In this document: positions 12,986 to 25,108 of the stretch, piece after piece
Position numbering within the stretch: the first letter of the stretch is position 1
Layout: each line of letters opens with the position of its first letter
Source: Ctenosaura bakeri
Taxonomy: Eukaryota; Chordata; Lepidosauria; Squamata; Iguanidae
Reading direction: 5' to 3'
NCBI GenBank assembly: GCA_948474755.1
Contig: CAOLHI010000744.1
Span: 372,001-436,000, forward strand
DNA length: 64,000 nt
Translations under genes and position numbers: made by a program
Notes under the pieces: generated by a model
What the model was told of the DNA's origin: nothing
The model's database searches: none
What the model saw: the letters and a program-made list of their open reading frames with translations, nothing else

Positions 12986-13192
12986 GGCCTTTTGCACTAC
13001 CCTGTTATAGTGCTATCATTCTGCTTTCAACATCCTGTGGAATTCTGGGGTTTGTAGTTTACTGAGGCCAAAGAGCTGTCTGGCTCTTTGTTTACTGAGT
13101 TTACTGAGGCTCAAAGAGCTGCCAACCCCAGGATTCTGTAGGACGTTGAAAGTGGAATAATAGCACTATAACAGTTTAGTGCGGAAATGCCC
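12986..13192. mobile_element. Foldback MITE, family A, with internal duplication
   Basis: Arms tgctatcattctgctttcaa and its complement flank a loop that contains a short tandem duplication of tttactgaggc. The right flank is TAA and the left TGA if one G is added to the terminus. Confidence 0.75.
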
Positions 13193-13260
13193 TAAGTGTG
13201 ATGTTATAATTACGGTACTACATCACAATGACAAAGTAAATCCAGTCAGCAGAGCTGTCC

Positions 13261-14128
13261 TGTTACCCTGTATGTTGGGGGTCCTGGGAGGGGTGCCCAA
13301 ATAACCAAATAAAAACACAAGATGGGGAAATTAAGCTCGAGCACTCTCTTAAGCTAACGAGAGGCAGGGTAACTTTAGCTAGGATCTTTTACCCTATGTC
13401 TACAGCATCAGGTCAGAGAGTGGTTAGACAAGTTCTAAAGCAACAAATAATATTTATTGAGAACAAACAACACAAAAGATACAACATACACTAGCTAACT
13501 GAGAAATGGAAATGGAGAGTTTCGGGGAATGGGTAATATGACACCTTTTCTCATAGTCCTGGAGAGAAGTGAAGGTTGCAGGGAGGAAAGCTCAGCGTGG
13601 TCCGCTGAGGGGAACTCTTCAGACGAACCGACAGCAAGGCGGGAGGGAAGTCCAGAGTGATCCGAGGAAGGTTCAGAATTGGGGACCTTTTATAGGGTGG
13701 ATTTTACCTACAGGCCATGCCATGCTCGGTGAGAACAAAGGAAATTTGTAGCTGGACAAAGGCGTTGGAAAAGGTCGGGTTTTACATGATGAGCTTAGCG
13801 CTGGATGACAATAGTATGGCCAGTATGCAAATGGACCGACATAAAGGAATGGCTTGGCACTCGGCCGTGCGTCTTTGTGTAAAGTCGCCCTGAGCAAGGC
13901 GGTTTGCAAGAAGGAGTGGTCCCTAAAGCATTGGAGAGGCGTTAAGTTGCCTGCCTGAATGTGGTTTGGAATGTACAACCATTAATGGCCGCGCCTATTA
14001 CGTGCTTGTCCAGTGGCCCTTGCAAACACGTGGAGTAGGGTGGCAGAGAAAGGTCACAAAAAGGCCAAATTATTTGATATCAAGAGATATCTAGTGCTCT
14101 CACCAGACATAGCATAACCGTGGTAACA
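13261..14128 (-). mobile_element. Solo LTR of an endogenous retrovirus-like element
   Basis: Starts TGTTACC and ends GGTAACA, a perfect 7-bp inverted repeat. It is flanked by GTCC at 13257-13260 and 14129-14132, a 4-bp target duplication. On the minus strand a TATAAAA box (13688-13694) precedes an AATAAA signal (13453-13458) by about 235 nt, the spacing of a U3-R layout. It is 868 bp with no gag, pol or env, so it is a solo LTR left by recombination between two LTRs. Confidence 0.85.
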
Positions 14129-14180
14129 GTCCAACCTGGCTGACAAAATGTTCTAGGAAAGCACACCCCTTTCCTTGAAT

Positions 14181-14296
14181 TATTGTTGTTGTTGATGATG
14201 ATGATGGTGGTGGTGGTGATGACGCCTTCTAGTTGTTTCTGACTTATGGTGACCCTAAGACCAACCTATCATGAGGTTTTCTGTGGCTGAGAGTGT
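14181..14296 (-). mobile_element. SINE fragment (tail part)
   Basis: The plus strand reads attgttgttgttgatg, an expanded (GAT)/(GGT) tract, then tgtttctgacttatggtgac and aacctatcatgaggttttct. This is the BovB-like tail end of the tRNA-derived SINE; the head is absent. Confidence 0.6.
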
Positions 14297-14604
14297 GGAT
14301 TAAACCTTGCTTTTTATTTCCTTTCTGCCCAGTTATGAGGGGAGCATAGATGGTCAGGGGATCACTTGATTGAACTGTGCAGCCATCCTTGATGCAGTAA
14401 GGCACAGGTCAGGCAATGCCAGTTCTCATTCAGCTGGTGCTCTCAGGGATGTATTGGTCAATCAGAGCTTCATCTGGCCTACATTTTCCCTGGGACAGTC
14501 TTAACCAGCTCTGAAGCTGGCCCTTCCTAGGGGCAAAATGCAAAGATTGACTCAATGCAGTATTAGCTAAATAACAAATTATATTACTTGATCTGATAAA
14601 GGTA

Positions 14605-15171
14605 CAGTTCTCCCTCCACATTCATGAGTTTGACCTTCATAAATTTGATTGTTGACAAGGTACCCGCTTGCTTCCCCTCATTCTGCCCCTCCATTCCCTG
14701 GCCTTTCACTCAGGCACACTGCCTTACTTCTCTGCACCCTGGCAAAAGGCAAGTGAATGGGAGAGGGAAAGGCTCGTGTGCGTGCAATCTTTCCCCTTCA
14801 TTCTCCTGCCTGATGCCTGTAGGCTCAGAAAGAAGGTAGGGCACATGCGTGACAGGCAGGAGAATGGAGGGTGAGTGTTCCCCCCTCCATTTGCTTGCCT
14901 TTTGCTTGCATGCACAGAAAGAAGGCAGGGTGTGTGGGTAACAGGCAGGCAAATGGAGTGGGAAGGGAGTGTTTTCCGTTCCATTCATTTCCCTGCTACC
15001 TGAGTAGAAAGAAAGCAGGGTGTGTGGGCAACAGGCAGGAGAATGGAGGGGGGAGCCCCAGGACAGAGTGGGAGGGGGATCTCTCATTCAGGATTGGGGG
15101 AAGTAATTCAGTTTTTTTACTTTTGTGAGGGGTCTACACCCTGAATCCTTGTGAAAGATGAGGGGCCACTG
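14605..15171. mobile_element. TA-flanked MITE with minisatellite core (copy 1)
   Basis: CAGTTCTCCCTCCACATTC at the left and an inverted relative ending GGGGCCACTG at the right, with TA on both sides (14603-14604, 15172-15173). The centre holds about three units of an 89-90 bp tandem repeat marked by agaaagaagg.agggy...gg.aacaggcagg at about 14828, 14917 and 15007. ORFs of 60-125 codons across it are repeat-encoded. Confidence 0.7.
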
Positions 15172-15221
15172 TACTAATTTTATTACTTATGCAATGCCAT
15201 TTTTACTAATGTAATATCTGA

Positions 15222-16659
15222 GGCCATTTCTGCACAGGATGAGGGAATCATAGAATCATAGAAATGTAGAGTTGGAAGAGACCACAGGAGCCATCCAGTC
15301 CAACCCCCTGCCATGCAGGAACACCCTCAAAGCACTCCTGACAGATGACCATCTAGCCTCTGCTTAAAAACCTCCAAAGAAGGAGACTCCACTCTACTCT
15401 GAGGCAGCATATTTCACTACTGGACAGCCCTGACTGTCAGGAACTTCTTCCTGAGGTTCAGGTAGAATCTCCTTTCCTGCAGCTTGAATCCATTGCTCCT
15501 TGTCCTGGTCTCTGGAGCAGCAGAAAACAAGCCATCTCCCTCCTCTACATGGCATTCTTTCAAATATTTAAACATGGCTATCATGTCCTCTCTTAACCTC
15601 CTCTTCTGCAGACTAAACATACCCAGCTTTCTAAGTCTATCCTCATAGGGCATGGCTTCCAGGCCCCTCACCATTTTGGTTGCCCTCCTCTGGACTTGCT
15701 CCAGCTTGACCATGTCCTTCTTGAATTGGGGTGCCCAGAACTGGACACAGTATTCAAGATGAGGTCTAACCAAAGCAGAGTACAGTGGTACCAGTACCTC
15801 CCTCGATCTAGACACCATACTCCTATTGATGCAGCCGAGAATTGCATTGGCTTTCTTAGCTGCTGCATCACACTGCTGACTCATGTTCAGCTTGTGGTCT
15901 ATTAAGACTCCTCCATCCCTTTCACAAGTACTGCTATCCAGCCACGTGTCCCCCATCCTATATTTCTGTATTCCATTTTTTCTACCTAAGCGTAGGACCT
16001 TACACTTTTCTCTGTTGAATTTCATTTTGTTCACCTTGGCCCAGCTCTCCAATCTATCCAGGTCATTTTGAATTTTGATCCTGTCCTCTGGCGTATTAGC
16101 AACCCCACCCAATTTGGTGTCATCTGCAAATTTGATGTGCATGCCCTCTATTTTTACATCCAAGTCATTGATAAAAATATTGAACAGCACTGGACCAAGG
16201 ACAGAACCCTGTGGCACCCCACCCCACAATCTCCCTGGGCCGCTACTTACCGGATCTTCTGGCTCCCTGGTCCAGTCCAGGCTGCTCCGGAACAGTGCGA
16301 GGTCATAGATCCGCACTGCTCTGGCGTCCAAAATGGCAGCTTCTGGTTGGTCGTGGGTCCCAACCAACCGCTGAAGCTCTCTAGCCTAAAGCCCGCCCTC
16401 CGCAGATCGCAGGCTCACATTGGTGCGAGCCTGCAAATCTGCACTGGAGAGAAGGCACACAGTGGCGTGCTCCAGGCTTTTGAAAGACCGGAAAAATCAG
16501 GTCTTTCAAAAGCACGCTAGAGGACCACTTGGGGTAGTTCTGGAGTAGACCGAGGTGTGGACCTACATTAAGTAGTCTGAACCTAGTCCTCTCCAAGGTG
16601 CAGATGTCCTCCGTGGAGGACACACTGCACTGTGTTTATTACCCCGTGTGGAAATGGCC
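15222..16659. mobile_element. MITE, family C, interrupted by a CR1 LINE
   Basis: The left terminus is GGCCATTTCTGCACAGG (15222) and the right terminus CGTGTGGAAATGGCC (16645-16659). The element body from ccgctacttaccgg to accccgtgtgg aligns with copy 11623-12079, but the first 25 bp are separated from the rest by about 1 kb of CR1. Confidence 0.75.
15250..16227 (-). mobile_element. 5'-truncated CR1 LINE, 3' half of reverse transcriptase ORF
   Basis: The minus strand encodes GGVPQGSVLGPVLFNIFIND, FADDTKLGGVANTPEDRIKI, LVRPHLEYCVQFWAPQFKKD and LRKLGMFSLQKRRLREDMIA, the C-terminal half of a CR1 reverse transcriptase including the FADD catalytic motif. The plus-strand left edge has gaatcatagaatcatagaa, the CR1 3' terminal repeat. 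The CR1 part is open to 15417 with no stop, so the copy is young but lacks the endonuclease and the first RT motifs. AATC occurs at both borders (15246-15249, 16228-16231). Confidence 0.85.
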
Positions 16660-16874
16660 ATAGTGTGTGGATTCTGGAAATTTGAGTCGGGCCACCAAAT
16701 AACAGGTTTGTGGATTATCAGGATGAAATAAAGGCATTGGTGTAAAAGAAGATTTATTGATGATCAATGCAGGTGTTCCATAGCAAACATAGTGCCATTT
16801 TCCTTCACTACTGGTGTAGGCAGCAAATCTATAGGAAGAATGCCCTATTATGCCTCCATATCTCCCATATATAA

Positions 16875-17063
16875 GGCCATTTCCGCACTAGCTTGTTATA
16901 GTGCTGTTATTCTGCTTTCAATATCCTAAGGAATCCTGAGGTTTGCAGTTTAGGGAGGGGCCTTTGAGGTGGAAATGCCCCTCCCTAAACTGTGAACCCC
17001 AGGATTCCATAGGATGTTGAAAGCGGAATAATAACACTATGACAAGCTAGTGTGGAAATGACC
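16875..17063. mobile_element. Foldback MITE, family A
   Basis: GGCCATTTCCGCACTAGC at the left and GTGTGGAAATGACC at the right; arms ctgctttcaatatcctaagg and complement. TAA precedes the left end and AAA follows the right. 189 bp. Confidence 0.8.
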
Positions 17064-17419
17064 AAAACCAAAGCCAAAGATGCAAAGAGGATGTAAAGTT
17101 AAAGGTGCAAATGGCCTAAGACAAAGACAAAGCTGCAAACAGGGACTTATATAGATTGCCAAAACATTTTTTTAAAATAATGGGTCTCATTCTTTGAGAA
17201 ACCCAACAAAAGGAGATGTGGAGCGGCTATAGCAAAATCCCTTCCTGCTCTCTCCACTGTTTGTCATGGCTAGGCTTAGTGTAGATAGGGAAAGATAGCC
17301 ACTTGTTTCCCCCCAAATCTATTGAGGCCTAAGTGAAATGTTTACTACTTTACATGCATGTCCATGTCAACAACATTCAGTGAAATGTTCAGGCACCCAT
17401 AAAAATCTGTCCTGGTGAC

Positions 17420-17562
17420 ACTAGAATCATAGAATAATAGAATCATAGAGTTGCAAGAGACCCCAGGGGCCATCGAGTCCAACTCCTGCTATGCAGGAAC
17501 ACCCATCAAAGCATTCCCAACAGATGGCCATCCAGCCTCTGCTTAATAACCTGCACTCATGC
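17420..17562 (-). mobile_element. CR1 LINE 3' end fragment
   Basis: Reads gaatcatagaataatagaat (terminal repeat), gttgcaagagaccccaggg and ggccatccagcctctgctta, which match the left part of the larger CR1 at 15250. Confidence 0.75.
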
Positions 17563-18455
17563 AGGGAAGAGTAATTTGGGACATTAGCGTTCTTGGACTT
17601 TTCTGTGTCTTTTGGAGATTTAACAAATTGTGATTGTGATCACAATCAAAGTGCAAGAAAATATTTACACAACCACTGTTCTTTATATAAAGGGCTGTTA
17701 GATATATGTTAGAGACTACTAAATCAGTTTGGTGGGTGCTGTACAGAGATTTTTGCAGTTATTACATCACAGCTAAGCTGGTAAAAAAAATAACTAATGC
17801 AACTGTAATATTATGCATTAGATTCTATGGGCAAATGTGCCAGGGTGGGGGAAACTTTTTGCCTTCATCTTCTTCAGCACGTTGTACTGATACATTCATA
17901 CCAACTAGAAGTCTCTGGCAGCCACTTCTGCTTATGAACTCACCCATTTCTGCTTATAAACTCACCCATTGGGACAGATTATGGGGTAGTAATGTTGGTG
18001 TGATTAAGAACACCAAAGCACAGGTGGGCTTTGGTCATTTGGGGTGGTTTTCTCCAGAACTTTTTTGAAGGGGTGCAGGGATCTTGAGTGTAAGTGTGTA
18101 TGTGCATGTGTGTGTTCATAGGAAAGGTTTTTTGAGTACATGTGGCCATGCGACCCCTCTCATAAAGAAACTGAAAGTGAGTTTATTTTGACCTATTTGG
18201 AATTCAAGAATCCAAGCTGTATTTCAACAAAAGTTGCACAGAATTACAGCATGCAATCCATTTTACTGGTAAAGTAGAACATGGCCTCCATTCCTTAAAT
18301 CCAAGGCTGTCTGTTCTAGCTGTTTCAACTGTGCATGGCTTTTCAACTACTTGAAAAGAAAATTGTTTTAAACCATTTCTTTGCATATCTCTATTAAGGT
18401 GAGCCTTCTGAAAAGAAGCACCCATATAAAAACTTATTACTGTTCCCAAGTCTAA

Positions 18456-18834
18456 GGCCCTTTTCGCGCAGCATTTGCCATGTGAAAGGGTGCCTGGAGC
18501 GTCGCACGATTGTGAGGAGCAATCTGCATGATGCACTCACAATCGCGCAATGCTCCAGGGGCTGGCAGGCACCGATCATGCACCTTTTGCTCCTGGGCCG
18601 CACGCACACTTACCTGGCATGCGGGGCCTCCGGAGCCGCGCCGCTCACGCTTCCTGCCCCAGTGCAGCCTGGGAAGGTCCCAGGCTGCACTGTGGAAGGA
18701 AGAGGCGGGGCTTTCACACAAGCAGGCAGCTCATGTGGAGCCGAAGGACCCCGGACACGAGAGCCTCTCACCAGAGACTGCCCGCGCAATCCCCACAACC
18801 CAGCGCCAGAAGAAGGTGAGGTGCAGAAAGGGCC
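18456..18834. mobile_element. MITE, family B
   Basis: Left terminus GGCCCTTTTCGCGCAGC, right terminus GGTGCAGAAAGGGCC, same orientation as copy 10348. Strongly CpG-rich; the ORFs of 60-120 codons in it are chance. Confidence 0.75.
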
Positions 18835-19251
18835 CTTGTTATGAACATCGATGAATACAATACATTTTCAAGTGCTTGTGTGTATACTGAAGGCAGAATT
18901 AAAGCAGTAGCAAGTACAAAACCTTAACACAGAAAGCAAAGGCCCAGAATGGAAAGCACTGATTTTTTAACTGGAGATTTTTTGTTTTTGTTTTCCTCAG
19001 CCAGTTTCATCTCTTACAGCTTCTAGGGCCATTCGGGATTATTGGTTTACAGCCTGATTTTAGTGATTCATTGCATACTTATGTACTGCTTGTTTTCTGC
19101 ACAGAAATGATAAAGCTTCCCCCAAGGCAGTACTTCTGTTTAGGAGTTATTTCATTTTCCTGCTACTCAAACTGCAAAGTGGTTTTGCTGCATCTTTTAG
19201 CGTCAGGGAGCCACTACAATGGAGTGTAGAAAGAGCAGCTGTTGTTTTCTA

Positions 19252-19383
19252 GGACATTTCCACACTAGACTGTTATAGTGCTATGATTCCACTTTCAACC
19301 TCCTATGGAATCCTGGGCTTCAGGATTCCATAGGAGGTTGAAAGTGGAATCATAGCACTATAACAGTCTAGCGCGGAAATGAC
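19252..19383. mobile_element. Foldback MITE, family A (short form)
   Basis: Only about 130 bp: the two arms (gattccactttcaacctcct and complement) meet almost directly at tcctgggcttcaggattcc, with the central loop lost. Termini GGACATTTCCACAC and GCGCGGAAATGAC. Confidence 0.75.
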
Positions 19384-20174
19384 TGTAGTCACCAGGGTAC
19401 CCATATTTGAAAAAACCTTTTGCCCTCAAGTGCCCCCAAACACTCTCTGGGAGTGTAGGGCAATTTTGCTGTGCCCTCCACCTAGCCAGTTAAGACCCAG
19501 GTGAGGCCTATTTTCAACAGGAAATGATCTGAATATTGATACTTATGGACAATTTTTGTATCAGTTTTTTTTTATGTTTAGGGGCAATGTGGGGTACAAA
19601 GATCTTCCAAAGTTGGTGGGGGCAATATGGTTCCCTAACCCCAATAGTTGTCCACCTCTGCACTTCACTTTGACTGCTGTGTGGAATGCAGGTGTATGCA
19701 TATCACAAGAATCTCTTATTAGGGCTCTTCCAGATTGTTCAAAGGAAGGTACGGGAACTCTGGGTGAATAAAGTGCTATATGGCTTGCAGCTTTTTCAGT
19801 TTCACTATGTAACCAACCTAACCACAAAAGAATAGAATGGGCATGATGTATTATATTTGATGAACAGATGGACAGCATTTGTCTTCCTTGGTTATTACTG
19901 ATTTCTCCAAGAAGATGACAGCTAGAGACATTTTGGGGACAAGGGATTGCAGCAGAATCCAGGATGAGTTCTGAAGTCACCAAAGAGACGGTAAGTCCTT
20001 TGCATCAAGGAACAGATATGTATCTGGATACTAGCCACTAACTTAAGAAAAGTGTTTTCTGAGGTGATGTGGATATCAGCAAGGATGGGCAGAGATACTC
20101 AAATCCCAATATCATGTTTTTATCATGAAATACTAGTGCAGATTGGGCACGGATAGTTTAGCAATAGCAACAGA

Positions 20175-20405
20175 GAATATTGCCTTATACTGAGTAGAGT
20201 AGTCCTTCTAGCCCAGTTTCCTAAACTCTGACTGGCAGCAACAGGTCTCTACAGCTTCTAGCAGTATTTTTTTTCCTCCTAGCCATTCATGCAAAATGCC
20301 TGGTATTCCCTGGTAATATTCTATCCAGGCACTAACCAGGCCCAGCTCTGCTTAACTTCTGAAATGAGACAAAATCATGTGTGTTCTGGGTGGCATCTTG
20401 GTAGC
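20175..20405 (-). mobile_element. 5S-rRNA-derived SINE
   Basis: On the minus strand, 20405-20291 aligns along its whole length with vertebrate 5S rRNA: ccacccagaacacac, gaagttaagcagagctggg, cctggttagtgcctggat and gggaataccaggc correspond to the 5S segments from CCACCCTGAAC to GGGAATACCGGG. Downstream to 20175 follows a SINE body containing gggctagaaggac and actcagtataaggcaatatt. It is diverged, so it is a retroposed SINE and not a functional 5S gene. Confidence 0.7.
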
Positions 20406-20558
20406 AAAAAAAGCACTTGTTTTGGCAGCTAATTTCCACAGAGGTGTGTGGTGGCTTCCACATCATAGCTTTCTTCTATGGTTTCCTTCCCAAATGCGGG
20501 GATGATACCCAGCAATGTGGATACCTGAGTTCATGTTCTTTTTTTTAACTTTTTGTAT

Positions 20559-20606
20559 ATACACACACACATACACACAAACATGTGTATATATGTGTGT
20601 GTGTAT
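20559..20606. repeat. CA/TG compound microsatellite
   Basis: atacacacacacatacacac followed by gtgtatatatgtgtgtgtgt, alternating purine-pyrimidine on both sides. Confidence 0.8.
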
Positions 20607-21006
20607 CAATTTTAACACAGAAAATCAAGAATATCAACATTTTTACATAGACATAAACTAAAATTAACATACAATACTAAAACAATAAACTGAAAAACAC
20701 TGATCACCAACTCACTAAAAGTGAGTAAAGCTGAAGGATTTACTAGTATTCCTATGCCTCAGCCCAGCTGATGCCTTTTAATTTCTATGGAAGAAACCAC
20801 AAATGTTTTCAATTTGCAATGTATATAGCAAACTTAAGATGGTAAACAACTGTCTGAGAACCAGAAATTTGCTCCCCTGCCCCAGTCAAGCCAAATTTAG
20901 CTAAGAGTTAAGATTTGTTACCCCAAATGTAGGTGACCCAGGGGTACTCCCATGATACCAGTACCTCTGTGCAAAGGTGGGGGATACTATTTCAAAATAG
21001 GAGGCC

Positions 21007-21033
21007 TGTGTGTGTGTGTGTGTGTGTGTGTGT
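21007..21033. repeat. (TG)n microsatellite
   Basis: An uninterrupted TG tract of about 13 units immediately left of an LTR-like segment. Confidence 0.85.
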
Positions 21034-21034
21034 A

Positions 21035-21745
21035 ACCTAACAAGATCTTTTATTGCTATGTTTACTAGTATTTCCGTGGGAAAGAACCAGCCAGAGATCC
21101 AAAAGTAAGCGTAATTGTGTTTTATTGGGGGAATTGCAATCATGCACACAAGATCCAAGCAGTCACAAAATCACACAAGGGTAACTGAAGGAAAAGAGAG
21201 GAAAGTTTTGGATTGCGAGATTTCAGGGTGAAGCAGGTGATATTTGTCAATCCAGAAGAGCAGTGAAGATAAACCTATGTGGCTTAGACTTGTTTCTAAA
21301 GACAGTGCACAGTTAGGAATCAGAGTAGCAGAGTGGTGACCAGCAATCGGTGTACTGAGAGTTGACTGGCCAAGAACAGGGGTTTATATACCTGCTTTCT
21401 GCCTGGAGGGCAAGAGTGTTAATGGCTCTCCGGCCAAACAATGCAGTTTGCAGAGTGGGCAATGAGGTCTGGAATGGGTAATGGTCTTAGCACTAAATAA
21501 CAAAGGGCTAATAGTTATCCTGATAGCTCAGTACATATTGGACAGGTTTTAGGACAAAGGAGAGGTTTGTTTAGTCAGAGGAAGAGAAGCTGAGACAAAC
21601 AGCAGTCTTGTGGGAATATTCTAGATGCTATTGTTCAAAAGGTTGAGTTGTCAAGGCTAACTGCAAACCTATTATCTCTGGAGTTTCCTGAGTATGACCT
21701 GGCTATGTCTAAAGGTTTTATCTGACCTAATTCACAGCACACATG
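21035..21745 (-). mobile_element. LTR-like segment, minus orientation
   Basis: On the minus strand TATATAAA (21383-21390) is followed about 260 nt later by AATAAA (21121-21126), the U3-R order seen in the solo LTR at 13261. There is no ORF. I could not find convincing TG...CA ends or a target duplication, so the borders are approximate and the call is tentative. Confidence 0.4.
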
Positions 21746-23284
21746 TTTTGCTAGCCTTTTCCTCTTATCTGGCCATTCAATCATAGCAGAATATGTTTTG
21801 TATCAATATTGATTAATATATTTTGCCAATTAAATCATATTTCACCAATGAAATCAAAACCATATCAAGATGTAGAGGTGTACAACCCGGTAACAGATGC
21901 TTAATCCTTCCCAGTTGTCCTCCTATATGGATTAACTTGTCTCAAAAACATAGTAAATGTAACTGGACCTGCAACAAAAGGTTGCATCGTATTTTCTTCT
22001 CATGGTTCCAACCAAGCAGACTTTCCTCAAGCATTCTATAAGGTGTGAACAGTTCAGGGAATTCATTCCAGTCCTCCTTCTCTATCCACCATTTTCTTTT
22101 GTAGCAAAGAGTGACATTTTATCCTTATATTTGCTGGGCTTTAAGTGTGGGTGAGCAGATCTAGGTTATATTTTAAGAGTTTTTAAATTATTATTATTAT
22201 AAACTTCAGAGTTTCTGCAAGCAGGCTGACTCCCTCCACTGATTCTCCGTTGTCTCATTTTCATCATCATCTTGTTTGCACTCACCACCTGAACTTGCTA
22301 TTTAAAAGACTTCTTCCACTCATGAAATAGCAGGCAAAACGTTATCAGCTTTGCTAAAGTGTAGTCAGAAATCAAGTTTCAGTTATAACTTTATCCGTTT
22401 CTCCAACTCACTGAGATGCTGTGGCTGTTGCCAATCTAAGAACAAAGAGAGGGATCAAGCACCTTGATTTTGGTATTAGGCTGCAAGAAAAACCAAACAA
22501 AACTGCAGACAGTTAGTGGAATTACACATGGCAGGGTGAGTAAAGTAACCTTAGAGGCAAATACTGGAATAAATGAAGGGTGAAGGGCTTGTTTACTTTG
22601 CAGACATAATTTAATGAAAGCCAAGGGGTCTCTTTCTGACATGTCAGCATTTCTGCATAACCCTATGTAACAGTTTGACAAAAGAAAAAATCCATACACA
22701 CACCTCTCCATTTTTCTGCTCTATTCTGGTTTCCTCCCAGACTGTTGTACACATTGTTTACTTATTTATTAGACTGATAAGAGTATGTGAGAATAAAAAA
22801 ATGGAGTCAATTCAAGTAGCATCACAAGATACTATTAAAAGTACTCACTGACTAGGAGAGCAACCATAATTTCCAGATCCATTTACTGGAGAGGGTAGGT
22901 TATGGTAGAGGAGTTTCTCTACACATCAAAATGAGACATTCCAGGGTAGACTGTGTGTGGCTTTGATCTGCTGCTAATGTCAAAGTCTCTCTTTTCCTCT
23001 GATAAACCCCAGGACTGGGCTCTTTAGCCACACCAGCCTTGAGCTCACATGATGAATTTCTCCCTCATTCCTCAATGTCAATGAGGCAATTAAAAAATAA
23101 GGTACTTTTTACTTTATTTATTTATTTTATTTATTTTATACCACTATGCACACTTCTACTCTGGTCAGCATGGCCTTGGAAGCAACAGATGGTGGCCCTG
23201 GATCACAATACTTTCTTGCCTCAGACAAAGGACAAGATGGCGCTGCACACTTATTCCCCATATACAAGCTGACTGAAGCCTTAA
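21746..23284. other. Nothing recognised
   Basis: No coding exon or nameable repeat apart from an ATTT-rich tract near 23115-23145. Confidence 0.45.
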
Positions 23285-23453
23285 GCCATTTCCGCACGAG
23301 GCTGTTATAGCGCTATGATTCCACTTTCAACATCCTATGGAATCCTGGGGTTTGCAGTTTCGCTGGCCCCTCCCGAAACTGCAAACCCCAGGATTCCATA
23401 GGATGTTGAAAGTGAAATCATAGCACTATAACAGCTTCATGAGGAAATGGCCC
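23285..23453. mobile_element. Foldback MITE, family A, flanked by TAA
   Basis: Left end GCCATTTCCGCACGAGG, right end GAGGAAATGGCCC, arms gattccactttcaacatcct and complement. TAA lies at 23282-23284 and 23454-23456, a 3-bp target duplication. Confidence 0.8.
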
Positions 23454-24499
23454 TAATGGAATTCTGCTTCTATGGTAAGGGGTATTTTCCCTTGAATTTT
23501 CCTACTTTTATTTATTTAGTCTATTTAAGTTCATCTTTTATGTTCACAATATTTTACCCTTTTTAATTATTAGTTGCAACAGGAATATGTACAAATAGTG
23601 TAGTTTCCACATGAAGTTTTCCAGAGTGATGGGACAGCATCTTCCACCGTACCAGAGATCAACTGTAGGATAGCTCTGTCCTCCAATGGAAAAGAATGGA
23701 AGTTCTGAAATGACAGTCTATTAACAGTAAAACTAGGCATAATTATTTCATTTTCTGGTAAGGATCAATGCCTCTGTTGCTAAACGAAACATGTTCCTGC
23801 TCCCTGTCAGCCAACGTCCCAGTAGCTCCTGGCACCATCTAATAATACCTGTCTTTCGTGAGCAAAACATTACATCTCTCCTGTAAGTCTAAGAAAAATA
23901 CAGGGTTTGCTGACATGTCACAAATATAGCTTGAAGTTTTTGAAGTGGTTTGGTGTCAGATAAGGAGCTACAATGCCAATTTTCTAATCACCTCCATTCT
24001 ATTTTTGAATTCAACTCACTTTGACTGAAATGAACCAAAGTAGCAAGAGTAGATGTGTCCAGAGGACAGTATGCCAGACTAGGCCTGAACTCTTTCTAGC
24101 AGACAGCAATTCTTGTCATTCTTATCCCCTCTCCAAATAATTGGAGAAACAATAGTCTACCTAGCAGACTTTTCTTTTTTTCAGGACAATAAGGACTGTC
24201 AATATCAGGCGAATAGTGGTATTGTTAACGTTTTTAAAAATGCTGCTTTCTCTTTTAGTACATTGAAATGCAGTTTCAATATACTAAAAATACCATATGG
24301 GAAGAAAGTTAGTCAGTTCCTGTAATTGTGTTTCCTAATTTCTTCAACTACTTTCTTCAATTTTTGCATTTTAACCAGATATTTCTATCTGTTATTTAAA
24401 AGAGTGACCATAGGAGCTCTGCAGCTATCCTGGGGTGTGGGATTTTATTGTTTAGAGAACTTGCACTTATTTCCAAGGTTGGCTGTATTAGTCTACTGT
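23454..24499. other. Nothing recognised
   Basis: Short frames only; no conserved peptide identified. Confidence 0.45.
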
Positions 24500-24600
24500 A
24501 GAACACCACAAATTGGTGCCCTCCAAAAGTGCTGGATTACAGCTCACATAATAACTGAGCAGCGTAACATGTTGGTTGGTTGGAAGGATGGGAGGGATTT
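24500..24600. repeat. Degraded short DNA transposon fragment
   Basis: ggtgccctccaaaagtgctg followed by gattacagctcacataataa resembles the element at 59005 (tgttttggattacaactccc). Confidence 0.3.
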
Positions 24601-25108
24601 GAATTGTAGATCAACATATCAGGAGGGCATCAGTGTGGGAAAATCTGATCTGTTACCGCAATTTATTTGCAGTATTTTTAGGCCATCCTCTTAGCAAGGT
24701 TGTCAACTTACCAAAAACAGTGAAAATGCAATAAATAACAGATGTTTAGTAAAAATGCATTTATCATATAGAAGATATGAAATATATTGCAGGGACAAAT
24801 CAATCAAACCAGTATTTCAAAGCCTGACAAAGGTTATCACTGTGTACAAAGAAAAATAGGTTCTAGACTCTAGAGTCTATATACAGATGTTGAGGGAAAG
24901 CACTCCATAGTGGGGAGGGGCTACTTAAACAAAATTCTTTCTTGGGTGCTTACCAGCTGGACCTCACTTGGCAAAAGGCTTCTGAAGATGATCTTAAGGT
25001 CCCAGCTGCAAGGCTTAAAAAGGGATTTCTGGTAATCCGTCCTGATTCTGAGTAGGAGGACACAATCTATAAACATTTGGTGAAGTTCTGAGTCTTGGTA
25101 AACCTGGA

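Noticed and set aside
15417..16367. 316-codon ORF as a host gene
   Set aside because: The first about 47 codons are MITE sequence and the rest is CR1 reverse transcriptase; no host exon structure.
20291..20405. Functional 5S rRNA gene
   Set aside because: Too many substitutions in conserved internal promoter positions and it is fused to a SINE body.
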